A stretch of 64,000 nt of DNA from Amphritea sp. 1_MG-2023 (lineage in GTDB: Bacteria; Pseudomonadota; Gammaproteobacteria; Pseudomonadales; Balneatricaceae). The translations under genes and the position numbers were made by a program. Under the pieces are notes generated by a model, which was not told the origin of the DNA, did no database searches, and saw only the letters and a program-made list of their open reading frames with translations. The DNA is taken from assembly GCF_030547545.1 (NCBI RefSeq), contig NZ_JAUOQE010000003.1:111163-175162 (forward strand). The letters run 5' to 3'. Positions 24,787 through 33,894 of the stretch are shown here, one piece after another (the stretch's first letter is position 1; each line of letters opens with the position of its first letter).

Positions 24787-26277
24787 ATGATAGATTCCCT
24801 CAGCAGCTTTGCGATTAATTTCGTTGCCATCTTGGGCGGTATTCTGTTGTTGGTGTTTATAGGGGCGGTGATTACGGCACTGATTGTTTATCAAATAGAT
24901 AAACATCAGACACAGCAGACCATTCGTCGAAACTACCCTTTATTTGGCCGTTTTCGTTATGTGTTTGAACACTTAGGCGAGTTTTTTCGGCAGTATTTCT
25001 TCGCTATGGATCGTGAAGAGATGCCGTTTAATCGGGCGCAGCGTAGCTGGTGTTATCGGGCGGCTAAGGATATTGATAATACCATCGCGTTTGGGTCTAC
25101 CCGTGATCTTCGCTCGCCAGGAACCTACTACTTTTTGAACTGTCCTTTTCCGACCCTGGAAGAAGATGCGGTAAAAAATCAGCCCTTGGAGATCGGCCCC
25201 TTTTGTCGTGAGCCATACGCGGCTAAATCCTTTTTTAATATATCGGGCATGAGCTTCGGCGCGATTTCAAAGCCGGCGATTAGAGCGCTATCCAATGGTG
25301 CGCGGGAAGCGGGCTGCTGGATGAATACTGGTGAAGGCGGGATATCACCTTATCATCTCGAAGGGGGAGCCGATCTTGTGTGTCAGATCGGTACCGCTAA
25401 ATATGGCGTGCGTAATGAACGTGGTCTGTTGAGTGATGATAAATTAAGGGATAAAGCGGCCTATAAACAGGTCAAGATGTTCGAGATTAAGTTAAGTCAG
25501 GGGGCCAAACCCGGTAAAGGGGGGATGTTACCCGGCGAAAAAGTCACGGCTGAAATCGGCGCTATTCGCGGTATAGCGGAAGGTATTGCGTCGATTAGCC
25601 CGAATCGACATGTTGAGGTCAATTCCGCCGATGATTTGCTGGATATGATTAGTCATATTCGTGAAGTTACCGGTAAGCCGGTTGGCTTTAAGCTAGTGTT
25701 AGGCTCAATCGATTGGCTAGATGAGTTTTGTCAGCGGGTGGTGATGCGAGGCATTGAGCAGGCGCCCGATTTTATTACCCTCGATAGTAGTGATGGTGGC
25801 ACCGGTGCCGCACCGATGCCGCTGATGGACAGCGTCGGGTTACCGTTGCGGGAAAGCCTACCTATATTGGTTAATCAACTGATTAAGCATGGTCTTCGAG
25901 AGCGTATTCGGGTGATTGCTTCGGGTAAATGTATTAATCCAACGGATGTCGCAGCCGCATTGTGTATGGGGGCTGATTTCTGTGTCAGTGCAAGGGGGTT
26001 TATGTTCGCCTTGGGTTGTATTCAAGCGCTGCAATGTAATAAAAATACCTGCCCGACAGGCATCACCACGCATAATAAAAACTTACAACGAGGCTTGGTG
26101 CCAGAGGATAAAGCGAAAAGAGTGACTCACTATCATAACAACTTGGTGAAAGAGGTCGAAATGATCGCGCATTCCTGTGGCGTGCCTGAGCCACGGAAGT
26201 TAAGCCGTAAGCATGCTGCGATAGTGGTCGACAGTGGTCGCTCAGTACCCTTAGATGTGCTCTATCCTGATCTCTAG
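24787..26277 (+). CDS. Membrane-anchored FMN-binding glutamate synthase-like protein
   Basis: A 496-aa protein with one N-terminal membrane helix (residues about 12-38) followed by a complete GltS-type FMN barrel: SGMSFGAISKPA, LSQGAKPGKGGMLPG and DSSDGGTGAAPMP are FMN and substrate loops, and CIQALQCNKNTCPTGI gives the three Cys of a [3Fe-4S] cluster. It lacks the glutaminase domain and a GltD partner. Related stand-alone proteins (YerD-like) have no settled function. AAGGAGTG precedes the ATG. A terminator follows, so it is transcribed alone or from a promoter after codA. Confidence 0.88.
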   Translation: MIDSLSSFAINFVAILGGILLLVFIGAVITALIVYQIDKHQTQQTIRRNYPLFGRFRYVFEHLGEFFRQYFFAMDREEMPFNRAQRSWCYRAAKDIDNTIAFGSTRDLRSPGTYYFLNCPFPTLEEDAVKNQPLEIGPFCREPYAAKSFFNISGMSFGAISKPAIRALSNGAREAGCWMNTGEGGISPYHLEGGADLVCQIGTAKYGVRNERGLLSDDKLRDKAAYKQVKMFEIKLSQGAKPGKGGMLPGEKVTAEIGAIRGIAEGIASISPNRHVEVNSADDLLDMISHIREVTGKPVGFKLVLGSIDWLDEFCQRVVMRGIEQAPDFITLDSSDGGTGAAPMPLMDSVGLPLRESLPILVNQLIKHGLRERIRVIASGKCINPTDVAAALCMGADFCVSARGFMFALGCIQALQCNKNTCPTGITTHNKNLQRGLVPEDKAKRVTHYHNNLVKEVEMIAHSCGVPEPRKLSRKHAAIVVDSGRSVPLDVLYPDL

Positions 26278-26294
26278 TCAGGTTGAGTGTCTGT

Positions 26295-26323
26295 AAAGCC
26301 TGTTTTCGCGTGACAGGCTTTTT
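26295..26323 (+). terminator. Terminator after the glutamate synthase-like gene
   Basis: Nine-bp stem AAAGCCTGT/ACAGGCTTT with a nine-base loop, ending in TTTTT. Confidence 0.88.
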
Positions 26324-26334
26324 AGCTGACTCGC

Positions 26335-26553
26335 TTAGTGATCATCTTCGAGATCATCAAACCAACGTTCATCATTAATTTGATATTCGAGCTCTTTTCG
26401 CTGTTTGCGATCTTCAATAGCGCGTCTTACCGATAAACTTTTCTGACGTACTCTTTGCTGTTTAGCCTGCTGTTCATGTTCATCAATACCGATGATGATA
26501 TCGAAGACTGTTGTTTGGATTTCGTTTAGATCTTGATCTTTCCGTATAAGCAT
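26335..26553 (-). CDS. PA3496-family small protein
   Basis: A 72-aa hydrophilic protein beginning MLIRKDQDLNEIQTT. It has an Arg/Lys/Gln-rich central helix (AKQQRVRQKSLSVRRAIEDRKQRKELE) and ends in the acidic segment WFDDLEDDH. This layout matches the PA3496 family, sometimes labelled putative envelope integrity proteins; the function is uncertain. The ATG at 26553 has AGGAG eight bases upstream; the longer frame from 26586 lacks one. Confidence 0.7.
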   Translation of the reverse strand: MLIRKDQDLNEIQTTVFDIIIGIDEHEQQAKQQRVRQKSLSVRRAIEDRKQRKELEYQINDERWFDDLEDDH

Positions 26554-26759
26554 AGCATTGACTCCTACACCTTCTGTCAAGCTCACCCGATCGCTGTATC
26601 ATCTGATGAGCTAACTGTCCGTTTAACATCGTTGATTAACAGGGAATCTCTTTTTTACAATATTAAAAAGAGAACTTCAATCTGTAATAAGCCGTAGCAG
26701 CGGCGCTAACAGAGGTTAATCTTGATGTAGAAATGTGACAAAAAGAGGAAAAAGCAGGT

Positions 26760-27668
26760 TTATACTTCTGGTTTACGTAAAGGTAGCCGTTTATCGTTCT
26801 GACGTAAGCTTTTTAGACTGCGTTTGATTGTTTTCAGATGATCAAGCAGACCCGGCCCTAGTTTCATGGCCACGCCAACCGCTAGTACATCAATGACCAC
26901 GAGATGGACCACACGGGATGACATCAAGGTGCTGAGGTCTTTGTCTTCTTCAAGATCGATATGAATCGCAATGCTGGCGAGATCGGATAGAGGAGTATTA
27001 CTCGGGCAGAGGGTGATAACGGTGACTCCCGCATCCTTCACCAGTTTGACCGCGTGTAGTAGGTCTTTGGTACGGCCGGTCTGAGAGATAGCGATGACCA
27101 CATCCCGTTCTGTAAGTGTGGTCGCTGAGATCATCTGCATATGCGGATCGGAATAAGCGGAGGCGGCAATTTTCAGACGATGAAACTTATGTTGCGCATC
27201 ATTACACACGGGAGCTGATGCGCCGAAGCCATACAACTCTAAGCGATTGGTGCTGGCAATCGCATCAATGGCATCTTCCAAAGTATTCGCATCGAGTTCC
27301 TCTCTAACGCGCATCATATTGCCGACCGTTGAGTCGAAAATCTTTTGCTTAAACTCACTCACAGTATCCTTAGAGTTAAGGGAGAACTGCTCGAAGTTAG
27401 CATTGCTAGCAAGCCCTTGCGCTAAAGTCAGCTTGAAATCTTGAAAGCCATCATAGTTAAGCGCACGGCAAAAACGGACAACGGTTGGCTCGCTCACATT
27501 CGCTTCAGATGCAAGATCGACAATTCGCATATGAATGACATCGGAAGGATTTTCCAAGACATAATCAGCAACTTTTTGTTCTGATTTACGCAGATTGGGT
27601 TTCGCATCGGCGATAGATTTAAGTAGATTGAGCGACTGCAAGCTGATTTCCGTTTTCAGATTAGGCAT
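26760..27668 (-). CDS. hexR: RpiR-family regulator, HexR-like
   Basis: A 302-aa repressor with an N-terminal RpiR HTH (LRKSEQKVADYVLENP, then ANVSEPTVVRFCRALN) and a C-terminal SIS sugar-phosphate domain (YGFGASAPVCNDAQHKFHRL, ISQTGRTKDLLHA), which is very close to HexR. HexR controls Entner-Doudoroff and central-carbon genes and senses KDPG. It normally sits beside zwf or edd; here it is divergent from a TRAP binding protein. I saw no clear copy of the known HexR operator in the 200-base spacer. Confidence 0.8.
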   Translation of the reverse strand: MPNLKTEISLQSLNLLKSIADAKPNLRKSEQKVADYVLENPSDVIHMRIVDLASEANVSEPTVVRFCRALNYDGFQDFKLTLAQGLASNANFEQFSLNSKDTVSEFKQKIFDSTVGNMMRVREELDANTLEDAIDAIASTNRLELYGFGASAPVCNDAQHKFHRLKIAASAYSDPHMQMISATTLTERDVVIAISQTGRTKDLLHAVKLVKDAGVTVITLCPSNTPLSDLASIAIHIDLEEDKDLSTLMSSRVVHLVVIDVLAVGVAMKLGPGLLDHLKTIKRSLKSLRQNDKRLPLRKPEV

Positions 27669-27869
27669 AACGGCAAGAGTATATCAGTAATTTATCTTAA
27701 TAGAATAAATGCGTAGGCTTTTTGTGGTTAATAATTGATCAATAGAGGCCGGCTTACACATTGAAATTGCGGCAATTATAACTTGATGCTATGTTCAGGT
27801 GTTGATAAAAAAAACATACAATAATACTAGATAGAAACAGCGTTACAATGACGAATTTGGAGAAGCCTT

Positions 27870-28997
27870 GTGAAACGTCGTGATATTGTCAAAGTCCTCG
27901 GTTTAGGGGTCGCTGCTGCAGGTTTAGCTGCCTGTACAGAAGAGAAAGAAACAGTGGCCGCTGATTGTGCACAGCCCGCCGCTGGGGCTATGCCGGACAA
28001 ACCGGAAACCGTTGAATGGAAAATGGTGACCGCTTGGCCAAAAAACTTCCCCGTTTTGGGAACGGGTGCCAATGAGCTGGCTGAATTGATCGGTCAGATG
28101 TCTGGTGGCCGCATTAAAGTAAAAGTGTATGGCGCAAATGAGCTGGTGGGGGCGTTGGAAATTTTTGATGCCGTTTCACGTGGTACTGCCGAAATGGGGC
28201 ATGGCGCTTCTTACTATTGGAAAGGTAAAACCCGAGCGGCGCAGTTCTTTTCTGCGGTTCCGTTTGGCCTGACGGCTCAGGAGATGAACGCTTGGTTGTA
28301 TCAAGGCGGCGGTATGGAGCTGTGGGAAGAAGTCTATGCTGAGTTTAACTTGATTCCAGGTGCTGCGGGTAACACTGGCGTACAGATGGGTGGCTGGTTT
28401 AATCGTGAAATCAATAATGTTGAAGACCTTAAGGGTCTGAAAATGCGCATACCTGGACTCGGTGGTGAAGTACTTAAGCGTGCGGGTGGTACACCGGTAT
28501 TACTCTCAGGCGGTGAGATTTTCTCTTCTCTGCAATCTGGGGCGATCGATGCGACCGAGTGGGTGGGTCCTTATAATGATCTAGCATTTGGCCTGCATAA
28601 AGCGACTAAGTTTTACTATTACCCGGGTTGGCATGAGCCTGGTACCGCTCAGGAATGCTTTATCAATAAAGACGCTTTCGAAAAACTGCCGGCTGATCTT
28701 CAGTTGATTGTACGTAGCGCGTTGCGCATCGCTAACCAAAATATGTTGGCTGATTTCACCGCGAAGAATAATCAGGCGCTGCAGCAGTTGGTGAATGATG
28801 AGGGCGTTCAGTTGCGTCAGTTCCCAGATGATGTACTCAAAGAACTGCGCAGCCTATCGGCTGAGGTTGTTGCTGAAGAAGCAGCGAAAGACCCTCTGTC
28901 ACAAAAAGTCTATGATTCGTTTGTGAAATTCCGAGAGGAATCGATTAAATGGCATGCGATCTCTGAACAGGCTTATCTAAACGCTCGCTCAATGTAA
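27870..28997 (+). CDS. TRAP transporter substrate-binding lipoprotein, TakP-like (2-oxoacids)
   Basis: A 375-aa DctP-type binding protein. It begins MKRRDIVK and ends its signal at LAAC, a lipobox, so it is probably a lipoprotein; the paired Arg also allow Tat export. Mature segments MRIPGLGGEVLKRAGG, GAIDATEWVGPYND and YYPGWHEPGT match the TakP group that binds 2-oxo-monocarboxylates with a metal. The GTG start has GGAGA six bases upstream. The permease genes lie convergently just downstream on the other strand. Divergent from hexR. Confidence 0.87.
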   Translation: MKRRDIVKVLGLGVAAAGLAACTEEKETVAADCAQPAAGAMPDKPETVEWKMVTAWPKNFPVLGTGANELAELIGQMSGGRIKVKVYGANELVGALEIFDAVSRGTAEMGHGASYYWKGKTRAAQFFSAVPFGLTAQEMNAWLYQGGGMELWEEVYAEFNLIPGAAGNTGVQMGGWFNREINNVEDLKGLKMRIPGLGGEVLKRAGGTPVLLSGGEIFSSLQSGAIDATEWVGPYNDLAFGLHKATKFYYYPGWHEPGTAQECFINKDAFEKLPADLQLIVRSALRIANQNMLADFTAKNNQALQQLVNDEGVQLRQFPDDVLKELRSLSAEVVAEEAAKDPLSQKVYDSFVKFREESIKWHAISEQAYLNARSM

Positions 28998-29032
28998 AGT
29001 CGATTGACACCGCTAGGTGTTCACTGAGGACG

Positions 29033-29062
29033 ATAAAAAACCCGCCAAGTGCGGGTTTTTTT
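29033..29062. terminator. Bidirectional terminator between the TRAP dctP and dctM genes
   Basis: AAAAAACCCGC-CAAGT-GCGGGTTTTTTT: a GC stem with A- and T-runs on both sides, so it can stop transcripts from either direction at the convergent junction. Confidence 0.93.
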
Positions 29063-29095
29063 GTCGTTCAATTTTATCGTTCAATTTTGTTGGGT

Positions 29096-30475
29096 TTAAC
29101 CGTAGACGAGATGCGGTAACCACGTTGCTAGCGCAGGCCATTGTGCTAGCGCCAACAGGGCGACGAGTTGAATCATAATAAAGGGAATAACGCCTTTATA
29201 GATCTGCATGGTGGAAATACTTTCCGGTGCCACGCCTCGAAGATAAAACAGTGCAAAGCCAAATGGCGGCGTGAGGAATGAGGTCTGCAGGTTCAGTGCG
29301 ATCATAACGCCAAGCCAAATTGGGTCGAGTCCCATGGCGAGGAGTATGGGAGCTACAATGGGCACAACCACAAAGGTGATCTCGATGAAATCAAGAAAGA
29401 AGCCAAGCAAGAAAATCACCAGCATGACTAGTGCGACGGCGCCAAATACGCCACCGGGTAAGTCTGTAAGGAAGTTACGCACCAGATCATCGCCGCCAAA
29501 CCCTCGGAATACCAGTGAGAAGATCGAGGCTCCGACCAGGATGATAAACACCATTGAACTCACTTGAGTTGTCGAGCGCATGACCTCTTTCAGAATCTGT
29601 AAGGTGAAGCAACGACGCGCCATCGCTAAGATGATGGCGCCGAGTGCACCCACGGATGCCGCTTCTGTCGGTGTTGCCCAGCCGCCCAGAATCGAGCCGA
29701 GTACTAAGCCAACCAAAAAGATGGGCGGCAGTAGCGCAAAGATAACGCGCTGAAACAGATTGTCCATGGCATCCCGCTCTTCTTTGGGAATGGCAGGAAC
29801 TGTCGCCGGATGGAAGATGGCTTTAAAAATCAAATAGCCAATATAAGCACTGACCAACAGTAGACCGGGGAGGAGTGCGCCAAGGAATAGATCGCCCACC
29901 GTGACGGTTTTAGGTGAATAAATACCCTGCTCAAGTTGTGCTTGCTGATAGGCCGAGGAGATAACATCACCGAGTAAGACCAACACAATGGAAGGCGGGA
30001 TGATCTGCCCGAGAGTGCCCGAGGCACAGATCGTGCCTGTGGCAACGCCGGGATCATAGCCACGGCGCAGCATGGTGGGTAAAGAGAGCAACCCCATGGT
30101 GACAACCGTTGCGCCAACGATGCCGGTACTGGCGGCCAGTAACATACCGACAATGGTGACGGATATGCCTAAGCCGCCGCGAACGGGACCAAATAGTATG
30201 GCCATCGTATCGAGCAGTTCTTCCGCAATTTTAGATTTTTCTAGCATCACGCCCATGAAGACAAACAGGGGGACCGCGATCAAGACGGAGTTATTCATAA
30301 TGCCAAACAAACGATTTGGCACGGCCTCAAGGAAGCTCGCTTCGAAGTGACCGGTCATGATACCAATAGCGGCAAAAATAAGGCCGGTGCCCGCCAGAGA
30401 ATAAGCAACGGAATAGCCGAGTAGCAAGACAAAGATAGCGCCTAAAAACAGCAGTAGTGGGAGAAGTTCAATCAT
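29096..30475 (-). CDS. dctM: TRAP transporter large permease subunit (DctM)
   Basis: A 459-aa protein with about 12-14 hydrophobic segments covering the whole length. Family motifs: VPLFVFMGVMLEKS, GTLGQIIPPSIVLV, ATPTEAASVGALGA and NLQTSFLTPPFGFALFYLRG. It forms the Na+-driven translocation unit with DctQ and accepts substrate from the binding protein. Its start overlaps the dctQ stop by four bases. Confidence 0.93.
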   Translation of the reverse strand: MIELLPLLLFLGAIFVLLLGYSVAYSLAGTGLIFAAIGIMTGHFEASFLEAVPNRLFGIMNNSVLIAVPLFVFMGVMLEKSKIAEELLDTMAILFGPVRGGLGISVTIVGMLLAASTGIVGATVVTMGLLSLPTMLRRGYDPGVATGTICASGTLGQIIPPSIVLVLLGDVISSAYQQAQLEQGIYSPKTVTVGDLFLGALLPGLLLVSAYIGYLIFKAIFHPATVPAIPKEERDAMDNLFQRVIFALLPPIFLVGLVLGSILGGWATPTEAASVGALGAIILAMARRCFTLQILKEVMRSTTQVSSMVFIILVGASIFSLVFRGFGGDDLVRNFLTDLPGGVFGAVALVMLVIFLLGFFLDFIEITFVVVPIVAPILLAMGLDPIWLGVMIALNLQTSFLTPPFGFALFYLRGVAPESISTMQIYKGVIPFIMIQLVALLALAQWPALATWLPHLVYG

Positions 30476-31026
30476 ACGGGATGCTCCTGAGAGTCCTCTT
30501 CAATCAGATGTGCCTGTCCGGCTAAGACGAGAATATTACGACCGAGCTCTGCGATACCTTGCAGAATCATGAGTACGGGCATCACTAATAATGAGGTCTT
30601 TAAGAGATAGATGGCTTCGATACCGCCGGCTTCTTGCGAGCCTTCCAGGGTATGCCATGAGAAGATGACGTAATCCCAAGAGATCCATAAAATAAACACT
30701 GACACGGGTAATAGCAATATTAAAATGCCGATCAGATTGATGATGGCTTTGCCGCGTTCACTCAAGGGTCGATAAAAAATATCGACGCGAACATGGCCGT
30801 CATGTTTGAGTGTATAGCCTGCCCCAAGAAGGAAGACAAAACTATGCATATAGATAATGGATTCTTGTAATTGAACATTGCCGATATTTAAAACATAACG
30901 CATTACTACGACAGTAAAGGTAACGAGTACCATCAGCAAAGTCAGCCAGGCAATGCTACGCCCGGTCCATTCACTGAAGCAATCGAGTCCTTTTACGAGG
31001 GTCGCGAGAGGATTTTTGACATTCAT
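30472..31026 (-). CDS. dctQ: TRAP transporter small permease subunit (DctQ)
   Basis: A 184-aa protein with four membrane segments; the segments VTFTVVVMRYVLNIGNVQLQESI and LKHDGHVRVDIFY are typical DctQ signatures. First gene of the minus-strand dctQ-dctM pair. The only binding protein nearby is the TakP-like gene on the opposite strand, its probable partner. Confidence 0.92.
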   Translation of the reverse strand: MNVKNPLATLVKGLDCFSEWTGRSIAWLTLLMVLVTFTVVVMRYVLNIGNVQLQESIIYMHSFVFLLGAGYTLKHDGHVRVDIFYRPLSERGKAIINLIGILILLLPVSVFILWISWDYVIFSWHTLEGSQEAGGIEAIYLLKTSLLVMPVLMILQGIAELGRNILVLAGQAHLIEEDSQEHPV

Positions 31027-31220
31027 GGTTCATCTTCCGCTAGGAGCTTGAATTTCAGCGGGGAAGTATACAATAAAAAGACAGCGTGAATTAGATGAAA
31101 AGTACACGAGAACCGCGATAAACGCGGTTTAATCTAGGAATTTGGTCAATCTTGTATTACAGCTGCAAAATGATTTCTGCGCTGTACAATAGGAGAAAAT
31201 ATAGTTCGGGAGTTTATCTG

Positions 31221-31817
31221 ATGTCACAATGGTTGCTCGAGAATGAGCTGAAGGCACTCGATGGTTGGCAGTTGAGCGCTTTTTCGGTTGCGGTTACTGA
31301 GCGTATGTTGCCAAATTTTGCGCTATTTTCAAGCTTACTCGATTTTGGTGATCGGCATCAGATTCGCAGTATTATCGATGGTGTATGGAACAAGTTGAGT
31401 AATACCGGTGCGACGATGAACTTTGAAGTTCAGCAAGTCAATGTCGAAGCTAATATGCCTGATCTCGATGTGTTTGACATGTATGGCGCCTCTCCTGCGT
31501 TGGATGCCATGGTCGCGTTGTATTCAACGATCAATTGCTTGTTAGAACCTAACCGCACAGAAGCCGCGAATGTGGGTAATCTGTCACTGGAGTGTGTGGC
31601 AACGTATATTGAAGTGACCGCCGATACCGATATGTCCGATGAAGAGTTACTTCGTTATATCAATGATCACGAGATGATGCTGCAAGAGGAGCGTTTTCAA
31701 GCCGAGGTGATTCGTTGTTTGACGGGGGTTAAGCATCCAAGCAATGGGCTAATAAAAGATTTAAAGACACTCGCTGCGAATGATGGCATCAGTAATATTG
31801 GGGTGAGTGAAGGGTAA
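31221..31817 (+). CDS. yjaG: YjaG-family protein (DUF416)
   Basis: A 198-aa cytoplasmic protein aligning with E. coli YjaG from start to end: LDGWQLSAFSVAVTERMLPNFALF, FDMYGASPALDAMVAL and ending SNIGV. The function is unknown. The ATG at 31221 has GGGAG eight bases upstream; the longer frame from 31152 would add 23 basic residues outside the family. The stop overlaps the next gene's start (TAATG). Confidence 0.85.
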   Translation: MSQWLLENELKALDGWQLSAFSVAVTERMLPNFALFSSLLDFGDRHQIRSIIDGVWNKLSNTGATMNFEVQQVNVEANMPDLDVFDMYGASPALDAMVALYSTINCLLEPNRTEAANVGNLSLECVATYIEVTADTDMSDEELLRYINDHEMMLQEERFQAEVIRCLTGVKHPSNGLIKDLKTLAANDGISNIGVSEG

Positions 31818-32077
31818 TGATACGACTCGGCTTATTATTGTTGGTGCTCCCCGGTGTGGTATTGATGGCGGGGTTCTGGTTGGAGCTGAGCGATGTGAAT
31901 GAGTGTGTAGCCGCAGGCGGTTCATTTGACTATCAAGCATCCGCGTGTGATATGAAGAACAAGCACCCGTTTGTGCCTTTTGCGCTGCGCCATCCTCTGT
32001 TTGTTAATTTAACCATGCTGGCCTCGGCGGCTGGTTTTATCTGTTGTCTGATTGGACTTTACGTCCGTAAGCGTTGA
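31817..32077 (+). CDS. Small membrane protein, unknown
   Basis: An 86-aa protein with a hydrophobic helix at residues 2-22 and another at about 60-82, and a short presumably periplasmic loop with two Cys (NECVAAGGSFDYQASACD). I do not recognise a family. It overlaps yjaG by one base and is followed 15 bases later by a Cys-rich secreted-type gene, so the three are probably one transcript. Confidence 0.7.
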   Translation: MIRLGLLLLVLPGVVLMAGFWLELSDVNECVAAGGSFDYQASACDMKNKHPFVPFALRHPLFVNLTMLASAAGFICCLIGLYVRKR

Positions 32078-32092
32078 ATAAAAGGGTTGAGC

Positions 32093-32536
32093 ATGAAACG
32101 ACGTTTTTGGCTGGGGCTGTCACTGGCGATGATTGTTGGTGTTTATTATACCTGGTTGAATGCTCCTGAGTGGTTGGCAGGCTGGAATAAAGAGCATCAG
32201 ATGATGGTGAATCAGCAACGTCAAGCGGGTATGGCGGCGGGGGAGCAAACCGATCAGCAAGGTTGCGTGTCTCTGGCGTTGCAACGGGTTGAGCACTGTA
32301 ATGACTCTGAATATCGCTGTACCGTGGGTGGCGGCATGTTTTTTAAAGCCTGCTGGCAGCATAGTCAGCCTTCCGCAGAGGCTTGTGACGGGATGCCTGC
32401 TTACCATGAAACGCCAACCGAGGATGATAAAGCCTGGGTTAAAGATCGTTGCACCGCACTGGGTTTATTAGCCAAGGGTTGTCGTTTAATTGTGCGTCAA
32501 CAGCAACAACTCTGTAGCGCTGAAAAATCCGGCTAA
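32093..32536 (+). CDS. Cys-rich envelope protein, unknown
   Basis: A 147-aa protein with an N-terminal signal or anchor (MKRRFWLGLSLAMIVGVYYTW) and eight Cys in the rest, so disulfide bonds outside the cytoplasm are likely. I do not recognise the family. The ATG at 32093 follows AAAGGG; an in-frame TTG two codons upstream is less likely. Third gene after yjaG and the 86-aa membrane protein. Confidence 0.65.
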   Translation: MKRRFWLGLSLAMIVGVYYTWLNAPEWLAGWNKEHQMMVNQQRQAGMAAGEQTDQQGCVSLALQRVEHCNDSEYRCTVGGGMFFKACWQHSQPSAEACDGMPAYHETPTEDDKAWVKDRCTALGLLAKGCRLIVRQQQQLCSAEKSG

Positions 32537-32566
32537 GGTGGCCTTAACCACGATAGCCTGTTGCGA

Positions 32567-33499
32567 TCAGAAGGTGAGAATCAATTTGCCACAGACATGC
32601 CCACTCATGCTAAGGGAAAAGGCTTCAGCAGCTTTTTCGAGAGGAAACGTCTCACCGATGTGGAGTTTAAGCTGCTCATCGGCGACTAACTCGCTAATTT
32701 GACGCAGTTGTTGTGCCGATGGCTCACAACGAATCGCTTCTACGCGGCGTCGTTGAGCCAGCCCCGCGGCGATGACTTGATCTTTAGTGACCGAGGGTAG
32801 GGTGACCAAAATACCCTCGGGTTTGAGACAGGGAAGCGCTTCAATGCCGGTATCGCCGCCGACACAATCGATAATCAGATCCATGCTATTGGTGTATTCA
32901 CTCAGGCTTTGATGACGATAATCAATGGCGTGTTCACAGCCGAGCGTCGCAAGAAATTCATGATTATGTAGTGAGGCCGTGCCAGAAACATGGGCGCCAG
33001 CCCATTTGGCTAGCTGTACCGCGAGATGACCGACACCACCGGCGGCGCCCAGAATCAACACCTGTTGCCCCGCTTTTAATTCGCCTTTCTCAAATAGCGC
33101 TTGCCAAGCGGTGAGGCTGGCTGTCGGTAGGCCTCCGGCGGCCGTTAGATCGGCCGCATCGGCTAAGCGAGCTATCTGCTCTGCTGGGGCGGCGATATAT
33201 TCAGCATAACAGCCTGCGGGTTGAGGAAAGCGAATCATACCAAAGACGGCTTCATTGAGCTTAAAATCGGTGTCTCCAGGGTCGGCAACGAGGCCCGAGA
33301 ACTCCCAGCCGGGAATAAACGGCATGTCTGTAATAAATTGACTCGCACCCCCACCAGAGCAAGTCTTCCAGTCAATTGGATTAACTCCGGCTGCGGCGGT
33401 CTTTACCAATACTTCGCCAGGACCGAGCTGCGGTCTGGATTGTTTACTGTAAATCAGCTCATCAAGGCCGCCAAACTGATGTATTGATATCGTATGCAT
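32567..33499 (-). CDS. NADP-dependent quinone oxidoreductase-like protein (MDR family)
   Basis: A 310-aa medium-chain dehydrogenase/reductase without the structural zinc lobe: N-terminal GroES-like domain (GVNPIDWKTCSGG, FIPGWEFSGLV) and a Rossmann domain with LILGAAGGVGHLAVQLAKW. The family reduces quinones or enones with NADPH; the substrate cannot be told. It converges on the preceding three-gene set and stands alone. Confidence 0.87.
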   Translation of the reverse strand: MHTISIHQFGGLDELIYSKQSRPQLGPGEVLVKTAAAGVNPIDWKTCSGGGASQFITDMPFIPGWEFSGLVADPGDTDFKLNEAVFGMIRFPQPAGCYAEYIAAPAEQIARLADAADLTAAGGLPTASLTAWQALFEKGELKAGQQVLILGAAGGVGHLAVQLAKWAGAHVSGTASLHNHEFLATLGCEHAIDYRHQSLSEYTNSMDLIIDCVGGDTGIEALPCLKPEGILVTLPSVTKDQVIAAGLAQRRRVEAIRCEPSAQQLRQISELVADEQLKLHIGETFPLEKAAEAFSLSMSGHVCGKLILTF

Positions 33500-33641
33500 A
33501 AGAAACTCCGGTGAGTAACAAGTAAGCGATGTGCGTGAAAGGTGTTTGTCTTCACATAAAGTTATAGGCTAAAGCCACCACTAATGCAGCCTATTTCTGT
33601 TAATCTTAGCATCCTAAAGAATAACGAATGGTGATAAGCAA

Positions 33642-33866
33642 ATGACTCTGGTGATGTTAGAACAGCTGTTAATGATGGTGGGGCTTGGTGTCTTTCTGGT
33701 GTCACTGATACTCTATGTTCTGCGAACCAGTGATGTGAAATCGATACTGATCTTCTGGCAGGCAACGATCAATTTTACCAAACGAGAGTTTATGATTAAT
33801 CGGATTGGTTTGTCGATGATGTTGTTGGCGGTGGTGGTGCGTTTTTATAATCACTTTTTTGCCTGA
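33642..33866 (+). CDS. Small hydrophobic membrane protein, unknown
   Basis: A 74-aa protein with two membrane segments (residues about 6-28 and 54-70) joined by a basic loop (NFTKREF). The ribosome site is weak (GGTGATAAG). It precedes cysZ by 28 bases and may share its transcript. No family recognised. Confidence 0.6.
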   Translation: MTLVMLEQLLMMVGLGVFLVSLILYVLRTSDVKSILIFWQATINFTKREFMINRIGLSMMLLAVVVRFYNHFFA

Positions 33867-33894
33867 CCCAGCGGACTAATGAATTGAGGGAAAG

